This document shows positions 11,506 through 22,570 of a stretch of DNA of 64,000 nucleotides, piece by piece. The notes under the pieces are model-generated. The model was given only the letters and a program-made list of their open reading frames with translations. It did not search any database and was not told where the DNA came from. The DNA is from Limnanthes douglasii subsp. nivea (Eukaryota > Streptophyta > Magnoliopsida > Brassicales > Limnanthaceae). A program made the position numbers and the translations under genes. The DNA lies in the NCBI GenBank assembly GCA_036936605.1, contig JAUPFV010000004.1:94328334-94392333 (forward strand), given 5' to 3'. Position 1 is the stretch's first letter, and every line of letters begins with the position of its first letter.

Positions 11506-11772
11506 TTTTCACATAAAAGATATTTTAACAAAAAACAAGTTTATTTAAATTAGAACTTTGAAAAGTTTTCATGTTGGAAATTATATATCCAGTAAAAATT
11601 GTTTTAAGTTAAACATTTTAACATAAGGCATTTTTAGTAAGAAATAAATTTGAAAAGCAGAGTTACAACATCAAAAGTTCTCACAGCAGGAGGATAATCT
11701 TATAAAACAAAGTTCCACATATTCGCGTTTACAGATGATTAACAAAACAAGGAAGACAACATTCAAACTATG
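11506..11772 (+). other. Element D spacer (right half)
   Basis: AT-rich continuation of the D pol-aORF spacer after the nested element. Nothing coding is seen. It ends where the aORF stop codon begins. Confidence 0.6.
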
Positions 11773-14413
11773 CTAATCAGATGTGGAACTTTCCTTATTG
11801 TCTTCATGAGAGTCAGAATCCGAGGATGAACTTTTCGATTCGTCGCTAGTCTCCAAATCCTCCATAGATTTACCTGTAGGGTGATGCCTTTCAATAACAT
11901 GCAGCCAAAGACTACCTAGCTTCAGACCCGGAAACTTCTCATGCTTCTCTAATACCATAGCTGATCTTATGTTGACATCTCTTTCGTTAAGGCGAGATAC
12001 AATAGTGGCTGCATATGCATCTAGACTTTTCTTCTTCTAAGTTTCAAAGTCCTTCTTCTGAGACTCGTTCTCGTTCGACAGCTTTTCAATATCTGCAACA
12101 GCATTCTCAAAGTATGTCTTAGTTTTGGCGCAAGTTTTAATAATACCATCAATAAGAGTATCCCGTTCGGTGTCTTTAATAATGAAGCGTTACAGTTCGT
12201 CGACTTTCTTCTCTCCTCAGAAATTCAGTCTCTAAGGAGGTAATGCTGGATTAACGATCAACATACGTCTTTTTCTCTTTGAAAAGTTCGTCCTCAACCT
12301 TCTTCAATTGGGAAGACACTGCTTCTTTCTTGGCAAGTTCATCTCTCAAGTCTTTCACCTTTTTCTTCAAGTCGATCGCCTCGATGTTTAGCACTTTTTT
12401 GAAGGACTTCATTCTTATAACGATATTTGCGGTTAGCTTTCCGTTCGAGAAGAGTAGCAGAGCAGAGCAATTTGTTTAGCTCGTTAGCAAAAAAATCATT
12501 TTCGTAGACATCAAAGTAAGTTGAGGCGGGGGAAAGATATTCACCTTCCTTCAAGTTTTCTTCTTGACCTGTGGGCGGTTTTTTCTGAAGAACAAATTCC
12601 CCCCTGGAATCTGAGTCGACTGTGACAACTTTCTTTATTGGGGGTAATCCCAGACAAGTTGTATTGTCGCTTTCTCCTTTACTGTCAACCACTTTTTTCT
12701 GTTTTTCTTCAGCAATAAGCCTTCTTGGCCTTACAGCCCTGGCTCTCCTAGGTGGTCTCACTTCAACAAAAGCCTCATTGTCAGCATCCTTCTGTTTTTC
12801 TTCCTGGGCGTTATTCAGAGGACTTACACAGGTATCCATTTGGTTTTCTTGTTGACCTCTATTGGCTTTTCTTCCTAGGTCTCATTCGGATGATCTCCTT
12901 GGGCTCCAACTCCATGTTCCTCGGGAGCATCACTCTCCGACTCTACATCCTCCTCAATACGCTCACTTTCCTCCTTGGAGCTTGAGCTCGGGTGGGAAGG
13001 TAAACTATATTGTCCAAACCCTCTAGGTGTTTGAGAATAGCGTCATTCGGAGGAGGCACCATTAGGTCGGACATGGAATTTTTCTCTCCAAGGTCATACC
13101 TCCAAAGATTGCTTCTCACGAAGTTCATTGGCAGAAAACTTTGATGAAATTTATGGTTCCAATGTTCACCTATCCAAATGCTTAGTTTCTCAAAGATTTC
13201 TTGGCAGCCTATGCATAACTTTTAAAGGGTTTAACAATCCCCTTCATAGCTGTTTGAAAGAAACATCTTAAGATTATCCAACTTTAATTAATAAAACAGA
13301 AGATTATATGAGGACGCATACCTTGCCCGGACCACTTCAAAGTTAACCGATAGGGAAGGTCGTTGGAGTTCTCAAAGCCAATTTCCCATAGTCTGAAGAT
13401 AAAGATGAATTGTTGCTTCCGCTTTTATCAGCTTCCAAGAAGTCTTTGATCACCTTGAACTGCCTTGCAAAACCAAGAGAGTAAAAAGGGTAATGACAGT
13501 TCTTAGCCACACCTGAAATGGAGATAAGTTGCTCCATCGAAAAGGTTGTCTCAGAACGTTTAGAGGCCATGATGATGGCCATGAGTGTGTACCATGTGTT
13601 AGCGCTAGCCTGAGAGGCACAGAGTCCGATGAGGTTGAAGTATTCTACTAGAGTAGGATCAAGAGGTAGACAAAGGCGCCAATTCACGAGCTTGATGTAA
13701 AAGATCACTTTTTGATTGCGAACGGACAATGGAGTCTCTCCGACGGTGGGAAACCGAATGGTAATTCTTTCGGGTATCGCCCACCGGTCTTTGCTCCTAA
13801 TCACTGTCTGACTCGTCAATTAAAGCTTTATCTTGGATTTCAGGAATGGACTTTAAAACCTGTTCTAAGCGAACACTCCTTATAGAAGATTTCTTGGGAA
13901 TCACCTCAGGAGTCATTTGGGGGGATCCCTGCAGAGTTACTCGAGGCGTTGCAGTAGAAGATGAAATTTTCACCCGAATAGACTTTGTGGGGGGATTGGC
14001 GGACCTTTTCCTTTTAACGCGTTCTCCTGCATTTTCCCTAGCGAGCTTTTCCTTTTCAGTACCCATTTTCAAGAAGGGAGAAGAATTGTAAGTGGATTCA
14101 GATGACACAAGATCAACCTTGTTATCCCTTAAACAAGCTTGAACGGGAGGCTGAGCAGCAATGGAAGTGCATTCCCGGATAGGGACCAGTTATCACGAAA
14201 GTTTGCTTCAAAGATGTCTGCAGGTGTGAGGTGCCCTCTTCCACCGGAAGTTTTACGAGCAGCATCTTGGTTTGAGATACTGAACCACCTCCAAAGCTTA
14301 TATTTTCCAAGTTTAAAAAACTCTTCGGGCATGTAAAAACAAGGAAACAATTTGGGATGAAAACTAATATTTTCTCTCTCTAGAACATGTGTTCTTGGCT
14401 CAAGGATGAACAT
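11773..14413 (-). pseudogene. Antisense ORF (aORF) of element D
   Basis: Starts at ATG 14413 (protein begins MFILEPRTH; copies A and B also begin MF) and reads towards pol. Order: an N-terminal part (14129-14413); a Ser/Thr/Lys-rich part (13797-14108); a globular domain (13343-13800) with LVNWRLCLPLDPTLVEYFNL and ANTWYTLMAIIMASKRSE; an intron (13250-13321); a second conserved part (12943-13128, MNFVRSNLWRYDLG); an Arg/Lys-rich linker (about 12700); a coiled coil (about 12030-12400); and a tail with FPGLKLGSLWLHV then a Ser/Asp-rich end SSTSD. Domain order matches A, B and C. It resembles Pfam Transposase_28 by pattern. Frameshifts lie near 13180 and 12000-12250, so it is dead. Function is unknown. 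Confidence 0.78.
13250..13321 (-). other. Predicted intron in element D aORF
   Basis: On the - strand: donor GTATGC, acceptor TTTCAAACAG, 72 bp, phase 1 (the codon is split after the first base of GCT). Same position between the globular domain and the second conserved segment as in A, B and C. Confidence 0.72.
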
Positions 14414-14905
14414 AAATCAAAGAGTGTAAACTTATAACTATAGGGGGAAATTAATATTTATAGTGAAAGTTATATGCACTAGGGGGCAGCAGGAGAAAGA
14501 TTAAAAGGATAGAAGGCAAAAGGGTTTAAAAATTTTCTGAAAAGTTTCCTCTCTAAACCACTTCAAACAACGCGCTGGCAGGCCATGGTAAGGACGCGAC
14601 ATGTGGCCATAAATGACTTTATCGTGTAAAATATTTGTGACACTATAACGGCTAGGCAGAGACACACGAAATTAAAACAAATGATGGTTTAGGTGAGGTC
14701 ATCGTGGCCAAGGGTGAGGTCATAAATCCGAACAAGCGTGGTATCATGTAATCCAATGGATAGCAACAAAATAATTCGTTGATGAAGCATAAACAACAAA
14801 GTTATCCGATCCGAGGATCATTTATACAAATAAATTCGAGTGTCATAAAATCTGAAGAATTTAGAAAGAAAGGAATAACTGCAGTCTTCATTCAGATATC
14901 TTCAT
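14414..14905 (-). promoter_or_regulatory. Upstream region of element D aORF
   Basis: A TATA box (CTATAAATATT on the - strand, 14455-14462) lies 42 bp before the ATG at 14413. About 140 bp further upstream is GACATGTGGC (14598-14607, an E-box/G-box-like core), comparable in place to GACACGTGTC in element A. Promoter function is inferred from position and motif only. Confidence 0.5.
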
Positions 14906-14922
14906 AAGGACTGGGGGGCTAC
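14906..14922 (+). promoter_or_regulatory. Polypurine tract of element D
   Basis: AAGGACTGGGGGGCTAC directly abutting the LTR that starts TGATAATGG. It primes plus-strand synthesis. Confidence 0.8.
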
Positions 14923-15342
14923 TGATAATGGAAGGAAAATATAAATAATAACAAGGTTTATTATATAAAATATAAAGACTAAATTTGTGTATTTAGTGAT
15001 TAAGGACCAAAGTAAAGCAAACATAAGAGATAGAGGAGTTAAGTGATATATCCCAAAACTTTTTTGTAAATAGTAAAAGAGTGAGGTGATAAATCCACCT
15101 TAACGGTATTAATTATGTAATTTTACTATCCACCATATGTATTATATAAAAGACATTTCCTTTTTGGGAAAATGGCCAATGATAAGTCAATTATTGCTAC
15201 ATTTATTCCTTTTGTCTTTTTCTCTTTCTACAAAACACTGATTTCATTATTACAGTCACCTTATACGAACATTTTTTAGACAGGCCCTCTCCTACGAAGA
15301 TTTTAGCTTATGAACTTACCTAAGAATTTTCTGAGTTTATCA
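14923..15342 (+). repeat. 3' LTR of element D
   Basis: 420 bp, from TGATAATGGAAGG to GAGTTTATCA, with TGATAA/TTATCA inverted ends. It has a TATA box (ATTATATAAAAG, about 15140-15151). The adjacent bases 15343-15347 (ATCAC) would be the target duplication, but its partner is off-window. Confidence 0.78.
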
Positions 15343-15964
15343 ATCACGAGTGGTACTAGTCTTGTTTATCTTTAAAAAATAAAAAAACCAATGGTATTTT
15401 TAGATTTATTTCCGAGATACAGTTTAAAATATAGAAATTTTTAATTTATAGTGTAAACAAAGAAGATGCAAAACTTTATTTGTTTTAATAGATGTGAAAC
15501 CTTATTTGTTTTTCTAGATGCGAAACCTTCTTTATTTTTATAGATGCGAAACTTGTTCAAATTTTATACTGCTAGACGCAAATTCAGGCCCACTGCGATA
15601 GATGCTAGATGCGAAACCTACCCACTAGATGCGAAACCATATAATGAGAAACCTGCGTAATTTTTTTAAAACTCAAAACATATCTTGAGTGGTACTAGTT
15701 TTGTTCGTCTTAAAAAAACAAAACCAATGCTATTTTCGATTTTTTTTCTCGAGTTACGGTTTGAAATATATGAACCTTTAATTAAAAATAAAAATAAAAT
15801 AAAGATAATGTGTCCATATTGTTTACTGGATTTTAAATAAAAGGTATTTGCAATCTTAGCTCATTTTTTGCTTCTTTTTGCTCCATCGTCACTAATTAAC
15901 CAAAAATAACCAAACAAATTCAACAAGTATATTAGAGTTGATTGAATCCATTTAATCATTTATG
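15343..15964. repeat. Spacer with direct repeats and a GATGCGAAACC motif cluster
   Basis: A stretch of about 105-110 bp beginning GAGTGGTACTAGT occurs at 15348 and again at 15687, same orientation. Between them (15490-15655) the motif GATGCGAAACC or close variants recurs about six times at irregular spacing. No coding sequence is seen. This could be part of an unrecognised non-autonomous element. Confidence 0.6.
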
Positions 15965-17930
15965 GCCTCTTGTCACAATGCAGAATCTCGGGATGATGTT
16001 AATTTCTTATCATATTTGGGCATCTTCATGGTGGTTTTTTCACAACTTTATTCAAGAAAATAGAAAGAAATCCTTCAAAAATATATCTAATCACATCTGA
16101 GACCTTTACATCGTTTCTAGCGTTGACTCTTTCCATAATACATAATCTCGAGATGATATTACTTTCATATAATATTTGGGATCATCTTCAAAATAAAACT
16201 CTACCATAAATTTCCTGGTAATTGTTTCACAAATTAGTTTAATAAAAAAGAAACAAATCCTTTGAAATTTATCTCATCACATCCTAGACCTTTAAGTCTT
16301 TTATCTGGTTGACTCTTACGAGGTTCACGTGGTTGTTCTTCGTACCAAATGTGCTTCTTGAAAAGTTTTTCCTTCGATTTTTACTGCGGTATGAGTCCTA
16401 TTAATATTAAATAATTTGAATTAAAATAAATCTGCTTCTTTATATTCAAACACCACATTAGATTCTAATTGTAATATCATATAAGTCTTGTTATAGACTA
16501 CATATCCAATGAACACACTTCTCCTAGCTTTTGGACCTAAATTTATTCTTTTTAGATCCGAGTTTTTGTAAAATGGCAAACACCCATATGCTATGAAACA
16601 TTAAGTATTTGGTTTGCTTCATTTCCATAACTCATATGGAGAAATTGTAGTTTTCTTAAGTATAATACGATTAATTATATGAAATCAGTTTAAAGAACTT
16701 TATCCATAAATTAAGATGAAACTTAAAATTAAATAACATTGAATTGGTCTTCTCAATCATTTTTTTACGTTCAGTAAATCCATTTTGTTTCAGCGTATAA
16801 GGTACCAAACATTGATGTATTATACCATACTTTTGGAAAAGCTAAAAAACTTATTCTGAGAAATATTCTCTAGCTCTATCAATACGTAAGATTTTGATCT
16901 TAATATCTAATTTATTTTTCAATTTTTTATTTGAATATCCTAAACATGCTAAATGCATCATCCTTATGTTTCAGCTAATAAACATAAATAAATCTAGAAT
17001 AGTCATCTATGGAAGTTATAAAGTATCTCTTAACGTCACGAGTCAAGATATCACTTAACTCATATATATATATATATATGCATGTATTAAGTCTAATAAT
17101 TTCATACATATTTCTATAGATTTATAAGGCTTCTTATCATTTTAGATCTCACATAAAATTCAAATTTCTATACAAACCTATATCATATTTTATAAGTCAC
17201 ATTTTAAAAACTCTATTTATAATATTATGACCTATATGAGCAAGTCTATCACGCCTTAATAAATAATCATTTCAAGAGCAAGCATAAATAAAATTCTATG
17301 TTCTACTCATTTAACTTTTTCAGTCGTACATAATTTTACCATTATTGTACTAGAGTATTATTTCGCAACAAAGATACCTCTTTCTTGTCAAAATAAGTTT
17401 TACCGATTTGTACACAAAATATGATCCCGTTTTAGCCCAAAACATACAAAATATTGGTGAGAGTTTTATTATTTTCCTATTTGTAAATACTAACTCAACG
17501 TCCTTCCACTTTTGATCTGTTGGTGTTGCATATTTGTACCTCATTTACATCAATATTATTTTCAGTTGACTTGAACCGAGCTCTGTGATGGGTAGCATGC
17601 ACTAATGCACATGCATCATACCACAAACTAGAGGATTTATCTTCCTTAATATTGACTTTAGTTGCCATCGTTACTATTTCCTCTTCCATAGTGTTTACAC
17701 TCTCATTTTTATATTGAAGATTATAATCTCTTGTTAGATAGTCTAATCTACCATAAATACAACACATAGTTCCAGTTATTTGGAAACTTGTTATGTTATT
17801 TTGTTCCAAACATGATTTATGAGAGTTTTTTTTCTTTTGGATTTGATTATGTTGATATTGTTGTAATTTTTATTCTTAGAAAATTCTTCCGCATTTGTGG
17901 ACACATGTATTTTAACTATGTTTTTAGATT
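15965..17930 (-). pseudogene. Ty1/copia gag-protease-integrase remnant
   Basis: Reading on the - strand from 17930: a Lys/Asn-rich gag end; a degenerate zinc knuckle (CCIYGRLDYLTRDY, normally CxxCGxxGHxxxxC) near 17750; a region like protease (WYDACALVHATHHRARF, where active copies have DSGAT) near 17570-17640; and the protease C-part (17350-17540). Integrase pieces follow at about 16700-17090 (DDYSR-like, YLLKHKDDAF-like, then NGFTERK). Last are the integrase-RT linker segments including EDDPKYYMKVISSRDYVLW (about 16180). RT is absent. Almost every line has a stop or frameshift. The left part (15975-16320) is tandemly duplicated. No LTRs are seen. Confidence 0.8.
15975..16320 (-). repeat. 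Tandem duplication inside the copia remnant
   Basis: About 165-180 bp occurs twice in direct orientation (about 15975-16135 and 16138-16320), each with an AATCTCGRGATGATRTTA block and an 'ATCACATC.GAGACCTTTA'-type block. It encodes the integrase-RT linker twice. Confidence 0.65.
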
Positions 17931-18083
17931 TAAGAGTTCATGGGAGAATAATTTATTTTACTAATAACTAATATATTTCACATTTAGATATTATAAATTT
18001 AGGGGTACATACAGTTCTCTTTTAGCGTGTTCCATATATGAATACCAAGGTCGAGAACATCACTTTGTCCTTTCACCCAACAT
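17931..18083. other. Short junction between copia remnant and gypsy fragment E
   Basis: AT-rich; no supported feature. Confidence 0.5.
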
Positions 18084-19005
18084 TTATGTTTCTTCCAAAT
18101 ATTGAAAATGATCATCATCGTTGGTACTTTTAACCAACATATCATCTATGTACAGCTCCATATTACGTGCAATTTGAGTAGCAAAATATTTGTTCACTAA
18201 CCTTTGATAAGTAGCTCCAACATTTTTAAGACCAAAAGGGATTACCTTATAATAATTGAACCCCTTATCAGTGATAAACATTGTGCTTTCCTGATCCCTT
18301 GGATTCATATGAATTTGATTATAGCTAGCAAATCTGTCCATGGAGGAGAGAAGTTTATCTCCTGAAGTTGAATTAACAAGTTGATCTATCCTTGGAACAG
18401 AAAATGGGTCCTTCTGACAAGCTCAGTTCAAAATCCGTGAAATCAACATATATTCTTCAGTTACCATTATTTTTCTTTACAAATACTGTATTCGTTGTCC
18501 ACACTGGATAATGAGCTTCTCTTATATGACCTGTTTTTGAAATTTGGTCCAATCTGCTACAATTGCCTCTGATTTCTCAAGAGAGAAAGATCTTTATTTT
18601 TGGATGATAGGCGTTTCATTTTGATTTATAGTCAAGCTATGGCTAATCATGCTAGATGAAACAGATTCCTCATATGTGGTGGAATAGAGTTCATATTCTA
18701 ACAATTCCCCCTCCCGGAGAATACATATACCTCTATCTTTTCATCTGTTACTAACGATCCAAGGGCTTCCCTCGAATCATCTACTATCTATGAATCCAAG
18801 GTAAGTCATTCTAACTGTTATTCTTTCATCCCCTCAACATCAACGTTCCGTTTGGTGCGCAAAGCTGTTGCATAACATTCTCAGGCTACTTGTCGACTGC
18901 TTTGAATTGTCTTGATGCAATCTCCAACAACATATTTCAAACACTGATGAACCGTTGAATTTATGGCATGCATTTTCAACAACCAAGATCTACCAAAAAT
19001 TGCAT
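18084..19005 (-). pseudogene. Gypsy fragment E: protease end and RT
   Basis: On the - strand, from 19005: FGRSWLLKMHAINSTVHQCL and ECYATAL (end of the protease domain), a linker with EKIEVYVFSG, then RT segments including HIREAHYP-like, a DFT block, MDRFASYNQIHMNPRDQ, KVIPFGLKNVGATYQRLVNK and MELYIDDMLVKS. The YxDD box (YIDD, 18141-18152) is intact. The fragment stops at about 18084 and is fused at about 19005 to element A gag in the opposite orientation. It resembles Tat elements A-D but is not closely matched to any of them. Stops are frequent. Confidence 0.82.
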
Positions 19006-19700
19006 TGGTACAACAGCTTGCCACAAGGTTGCATCAGAAACTTTAATACGTTTTGTGTGGCCTTCCGAAGGCAGTTTGTGGGGAGTAAGGAGGTGAAGGG
19101 AAATGAAGATACTATTATCCATTGTGCCAAAGAGCCAAATGAGTCAGTGAAAAATTATATAAGCTGCTTCGTAAACACTAAGAATAGTTTAGCTGATTGT
19201 TTTGAGCAGGTAGCAATAGCTTCTTTGAGACAAGGGTTAAACCCTGGGAATTTGGCTGATTCGGTAACTAGGAAGAAGGCCATGACTTGGGGCGGTTTGC
19301 TGAATCAGGTGAGAAATAAAATCAACATAGATGAAACAAAGAAGACTAGGGTACTTAGGAAAGTGAGGTCTGCCCCAGCTGCTCCAAACCAGAACCAGTC
19401 CGGATACAAGTCCAAAGAAACCGGACAGGGGCCCAATAGGGCCAAACAGACATAATCCCACCCAAATCCAGCTCAGAGCCAGCAGTCCATGAATAAACGA
19501 GAACCTTGGGTCCAACCGGAGTTGTTTGCTGATTTAAAAGAGAATGTGGCAACCATTTATGACAAAATAAAAGATGAGGTGCGTTTTAGGAAGCCGGAAG
19601 CGCTTCAATCTCCTAGGGAAAATCATAATACTTGTTTTTTCAATATCATCATGATATTGGCCATAAAACCAAAGACTGCATTGCTTTGACACAAGAAGTG
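19006..19700 (+). pseudogene. Element A gag (5'-truncated)
   Basis: Begins inside the capsid at WYNSLPQGCIRNF and continues AFRRQFVGSKEVKGNEDT, ASLRQGLNPGNLADSVTRKK and a Gln/Pro/Asn-rich nucleocapsid stretch. An in-frame TAA follows at about 19453 before NKREPWVQPELF. The zinc knuckle sits near 19630-19680 across a one-base frameshift (FQYHHDIGHKTKDCIAL; the first Cys of the knuckle reads Phe). The protein would form the virus-like particle. The capsid N-terminus is replaced by fragment E sequence. Confidence 0.87.
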
Positions 19701-20588
19701 CAGAATCTTATTGAAATGGGCAAGCTGGGAGCTTATGTCAAGAAAAGAAGCGGAAACAGGCCTAACAATGCTCACCGGACTGGCCCAACGAACAATGCGG
19801 GGACATCTGCTCTAGAAGGGGCTATGGTAATCGTTGAAAGATTTGATGTCGAATCGGAGTATTTGGATCCTGATCCAACCTGGAATAAAGTGGGGGTTAT
19901 AACAGAACAAACTAATACATGGTCCGGACTCATAAGCTTTTTTGAGTCACTTACTATATTTGGAGGGGACACTATGACTGCGCCAACTCCTTCTTCAAGG
20001 AAGAGGCATGTTCATGCTCTAGCTACTCAGTTAGAGGGAGACATGTCTTCTTATCAATCCAAAATTCATTTTCTCTTCATTGTTTTTTATGAAGATGATC
20101 TAAGAGATATAGTTGGGCCTCATGAGGATGCTGTGGTGATATGAGCTTCAATTGGGAGCAACGACATCAGGCGAATTCGGATTGACACTGGAAACTCAGC
20201 CAATATTCTCTTTTTAATTTCTTATAAACAGATGAAGAATCCTGCAGTGATTCAGGGTTCGAACAGATCCATTGTGGGTTTCACAGAAAGCTTTGCGGAT
20301 GTAATCAGAGAATTTGAGGAGGAGGTATTGTTGGGCAAATGCCCTTTCAAGAAGATGGTCAGGGTGTTAATCGTTGTGGTAGATTGCCCCACATGTTACA
20401 ATGAGATCTTTGGGAGGTCCTGGCTTTCTAGGATGCATGTTGTGGCTTCAACAGTCCATCAATATTTAAAGTATGTAGTTCAAGGACAAGTGGGAGTTGT
20501 CCGGAGCAGCCAAAAGATAGCAAGAGAATGTTATGCAACTGCACTTGCCCATAAAACTTTGGGGGCAATCCGGATTAATGAAGATTAA
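19632..20588 (+). pseudogene. Element A aspartic protease region
   Basis: Contains the FFESLTIFGGDTM segment, FYEDDLRDIVGPHEDAVVI, then an in-frame TGA at about 20142. The active-site stretch is IRIDTGNSANILF, keeping the D-T-G triad. Downstream are GFTESFADVIREFEEEVLLG and GRSWLSRMHVVASTVHQYLK as in B. It ends with a stop at about 20587, before the RT linker in another frame. Confidence 0.87.
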
Positions 20589-21895
20589 CAGTTGTTGGGC
20601 CCTCTGGGGTGAAGGTAAAATTGATTACCCCAGAGAGACCCCTGGTGTTTTGATACCAATTGAAGAAGTTGAAACCCACTCTCTGGCTAAGGAAGGGGTG
20701 TTAAAATTGGCTCCAAGATGGCACCAGAATTGAAGAAAAAATTGTTGTCCTTTTTGGCAGATCACAAACATGTTTTTGCTTGGTGCAATGCAGATGTGAC
20801 TGGAGTACCTGCAAGTGTTATATCACACAAGCTGTCAATCCGGAGAGATGTTGCACCTGTTGTGCAAAAAATGAGAGTTTTTTTTAAGGAGAAAGTTGAT
20901 GTAATAGTTCAAGAAGTTGATCGGCTTGCCAAGATGGGGCACATAAAGGAATCTCAATATCCTTTATGGACAGCAAAGCCCAGTATTAGTAAAGAAAAAG
21001 AATGGGAAATGGCGTATGTGTATCAACTTTACTGACCGCAACAGAGGTTGCCCAAAAGATCTCTATCCAGTCCCCCGGATAGATCAGTTGGTAGACTCCA
21101 CATCTGGAAACAAGTTATTATCGTTCATGGATGTCTTCTCCGGTTATAACCTGATACAGATGGATTCTAAGGACCAAGAACACACTACCTTTGTTACAGA
21201 TAAGGGTCTCCATTGTTATAAGGTGATGCCTTTTGGGTTGAAAAATGCTGGGGCTACTTATTAGAGGTTGGTGAACAACGCATTTGCTGATCAGATTGGG
21301 AGAAATATGGAAGTGTATGTCGATGATATGATGGTGAAAAGCTTAGAAGAAGAGTTGCACCTAACTGATCTTCAAGAAACTGTTGCCAACTTGACAAAGG
21401 TTAAATTAAAATTGAATCCTGAAAAATGTGTGTTTGGGGTGCAGTCAGCCTGATCCAGACCAGCTCGATGCCCTATTAAAAATGAACCCTCCTCGAAATG
21501 TTAAAGAAGTACAAAGGTTGACAGGAAGGTTGGCTGCATTAAATCGTTTTATTTCAAGGTCTTCGGACAAATGTTCCCTATTTTTTCAGACCTTGAAGGG
21601 TGCTAAAAACTTCAACTGGTCTCCAAAGTGCGACCAGGCGTTTGATGAAATAAAGAAGCATTTGTCTTCTCCCAAAACCCTTTTTAAGCGTGTTGATGGA
21701 GAAACACTATATGTATACTTGGCTGTGTCAGAATGTGCTATAAGTGCAGTTTTGGTAAGAGAGGTGGACAATTATCCTCGTCCGATGTACTACATTAGCA
21801 AGAGTCTGATAGATGCTGAAAAGAGGTACCTAAAGCTTGAGAAGCTGGCACTAGCCCTAGTAATTGTTGCCAGAAAAATGAGGCCATATTTTTAG
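20589..21895 (+). pseudogene. Element A reverse transcriptase
   Basis: Order: a linker with DYPRETPGVLIPIEEVETHS, FAWCNADVTGVPASVISHKL, EVDRLAKMGHIKESQYPLW, a frameshift near 20990, INFTDRNRGCPKDLYPVPRI, FMDVFSGYNLIQMDSKD and VMPFGLKNAGATY followed by TAG (Gln expected). Then MEVYVDDMMVKS, with an intact YVDD box (21316-21327), LNPEKCVFGV, a deletion at about 21445 removing part of the LGYVISEKGI segment, and VQRLTGRLAALNRFISR. The thumb and start of RNase H run to 21893, where a TAG interrupts. Of the window's Tat copies it best preserves the catalytic box. Confidence 0.92.
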
Positions 21896-22570
21896 TCTCA
21901 TTCTATCATCGTCTACACATATTTTCCTTTGAAGAATGTGCTTCAGAAAGCTGACATATCAAGCAGGATGACCAAATGGTCAGTAGAGTTGGGTGATTAT
22001 GACATTGATTTTGCCCCAAGAACTGCAATTAAAGCTCAGTATGTTGCTGATGTTTTGGTAGAATTTCATTCGAACAGGAGTACCAAACAAGCTACAGAAG
22101 AGAAAACTAGAATAGAGTGGGTTGTCCGGACAGATGGTGGATCAAGCACAATGGGTTGTGGGGCTGGGATTTGTTTAACCTCTCTGTATGGTGATAAGTT
22201 ATACCATGCTATATGCTTTTCTTTTGAGGTCTAACAATGAGTCTGAATATGAGGAAGCTATAGTTAGTCTAAAGTTAGTTTTTCTGTGTGGGGCTAAAAG
22301 AGTTAGATTTATGAGTGATTCTCAGCTTCTTATCCATCATGCTCAAGGTCAGTCCAAAGCTAAGAAGGAGCAGTTGATCAGATACTTGTTCATTCTTAAA
22401 GAAGAAGCAATCAACTTCAAAAATGTCAGGTATGAGCATATTCCTAGATTGAAAAACACACTGGCAGAATCCTTAGCAACCATAGCATACTCTGAGTCCT
22501 ACACATGGATTCATGTACAAAATTTCCCATCGATACAACCAAATCAGAGCAAGGAAGAGGAGGAGAGCTT
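21700..22570 (+). pseudogene. Element A tandem RNase H domains
   Basis: The gypsy-type RNase H (about 21700-22060: AISAVLVREVDNYPRPMYYI, SSRMTKWSVELGDYDIDFAP) is followed by a second RNase H at 22115-22560. The second has RTDGGSSTMGCGAGI (first Asp), NNESEYEEAIVSLKL (Glu), MSDSQLLIHHAQGQS (Asp) and a C-terminal NTLAESLATIAYS segment. A frameshift near 22230 splits the second domain. Dual RNase H is an established Tat-lineage trait. Confidence 0.88.

Larger units (their letters stand above)
1..15342 (+). mobile_element. Tat-type Ty3/gypsy element D, 5' end outside window, interrupted by element C
   Basis: The element runs off the left edge. Seen: the end of pol (1-540, + strand), a post-pol spacer (541-927), a nested insertion (928-11500), the rest of the spacer (11506-11772), an antisense ORF (11773-14413, - strand), a polypurine tract and a 3' LTR (14923-15342). 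The spacer resumes after the insertion, which carries a perfect 5-bp target duplication, so D was there first. The Tat assignment rests on the antisense ORF downstream of pol, an arrangement reported for plant Tat-lineage elements. The 5' LTR, gag and most of pol are not in the window. Confidence 0.85.

Noticed and set aside
12622..12985. + strand open frames opposite the element D aORF
   Set aside because: Low-complexity Ser/Phe/Leu mirror of the Lys/Arg/Glu-rich linker on the - strand.
18955..19455. A single 166-codon protein beginning upstream of element A gag
   Set aside because: The first 17 or so codons are antisense protease of fragment E; it is a chimera created at the joint.
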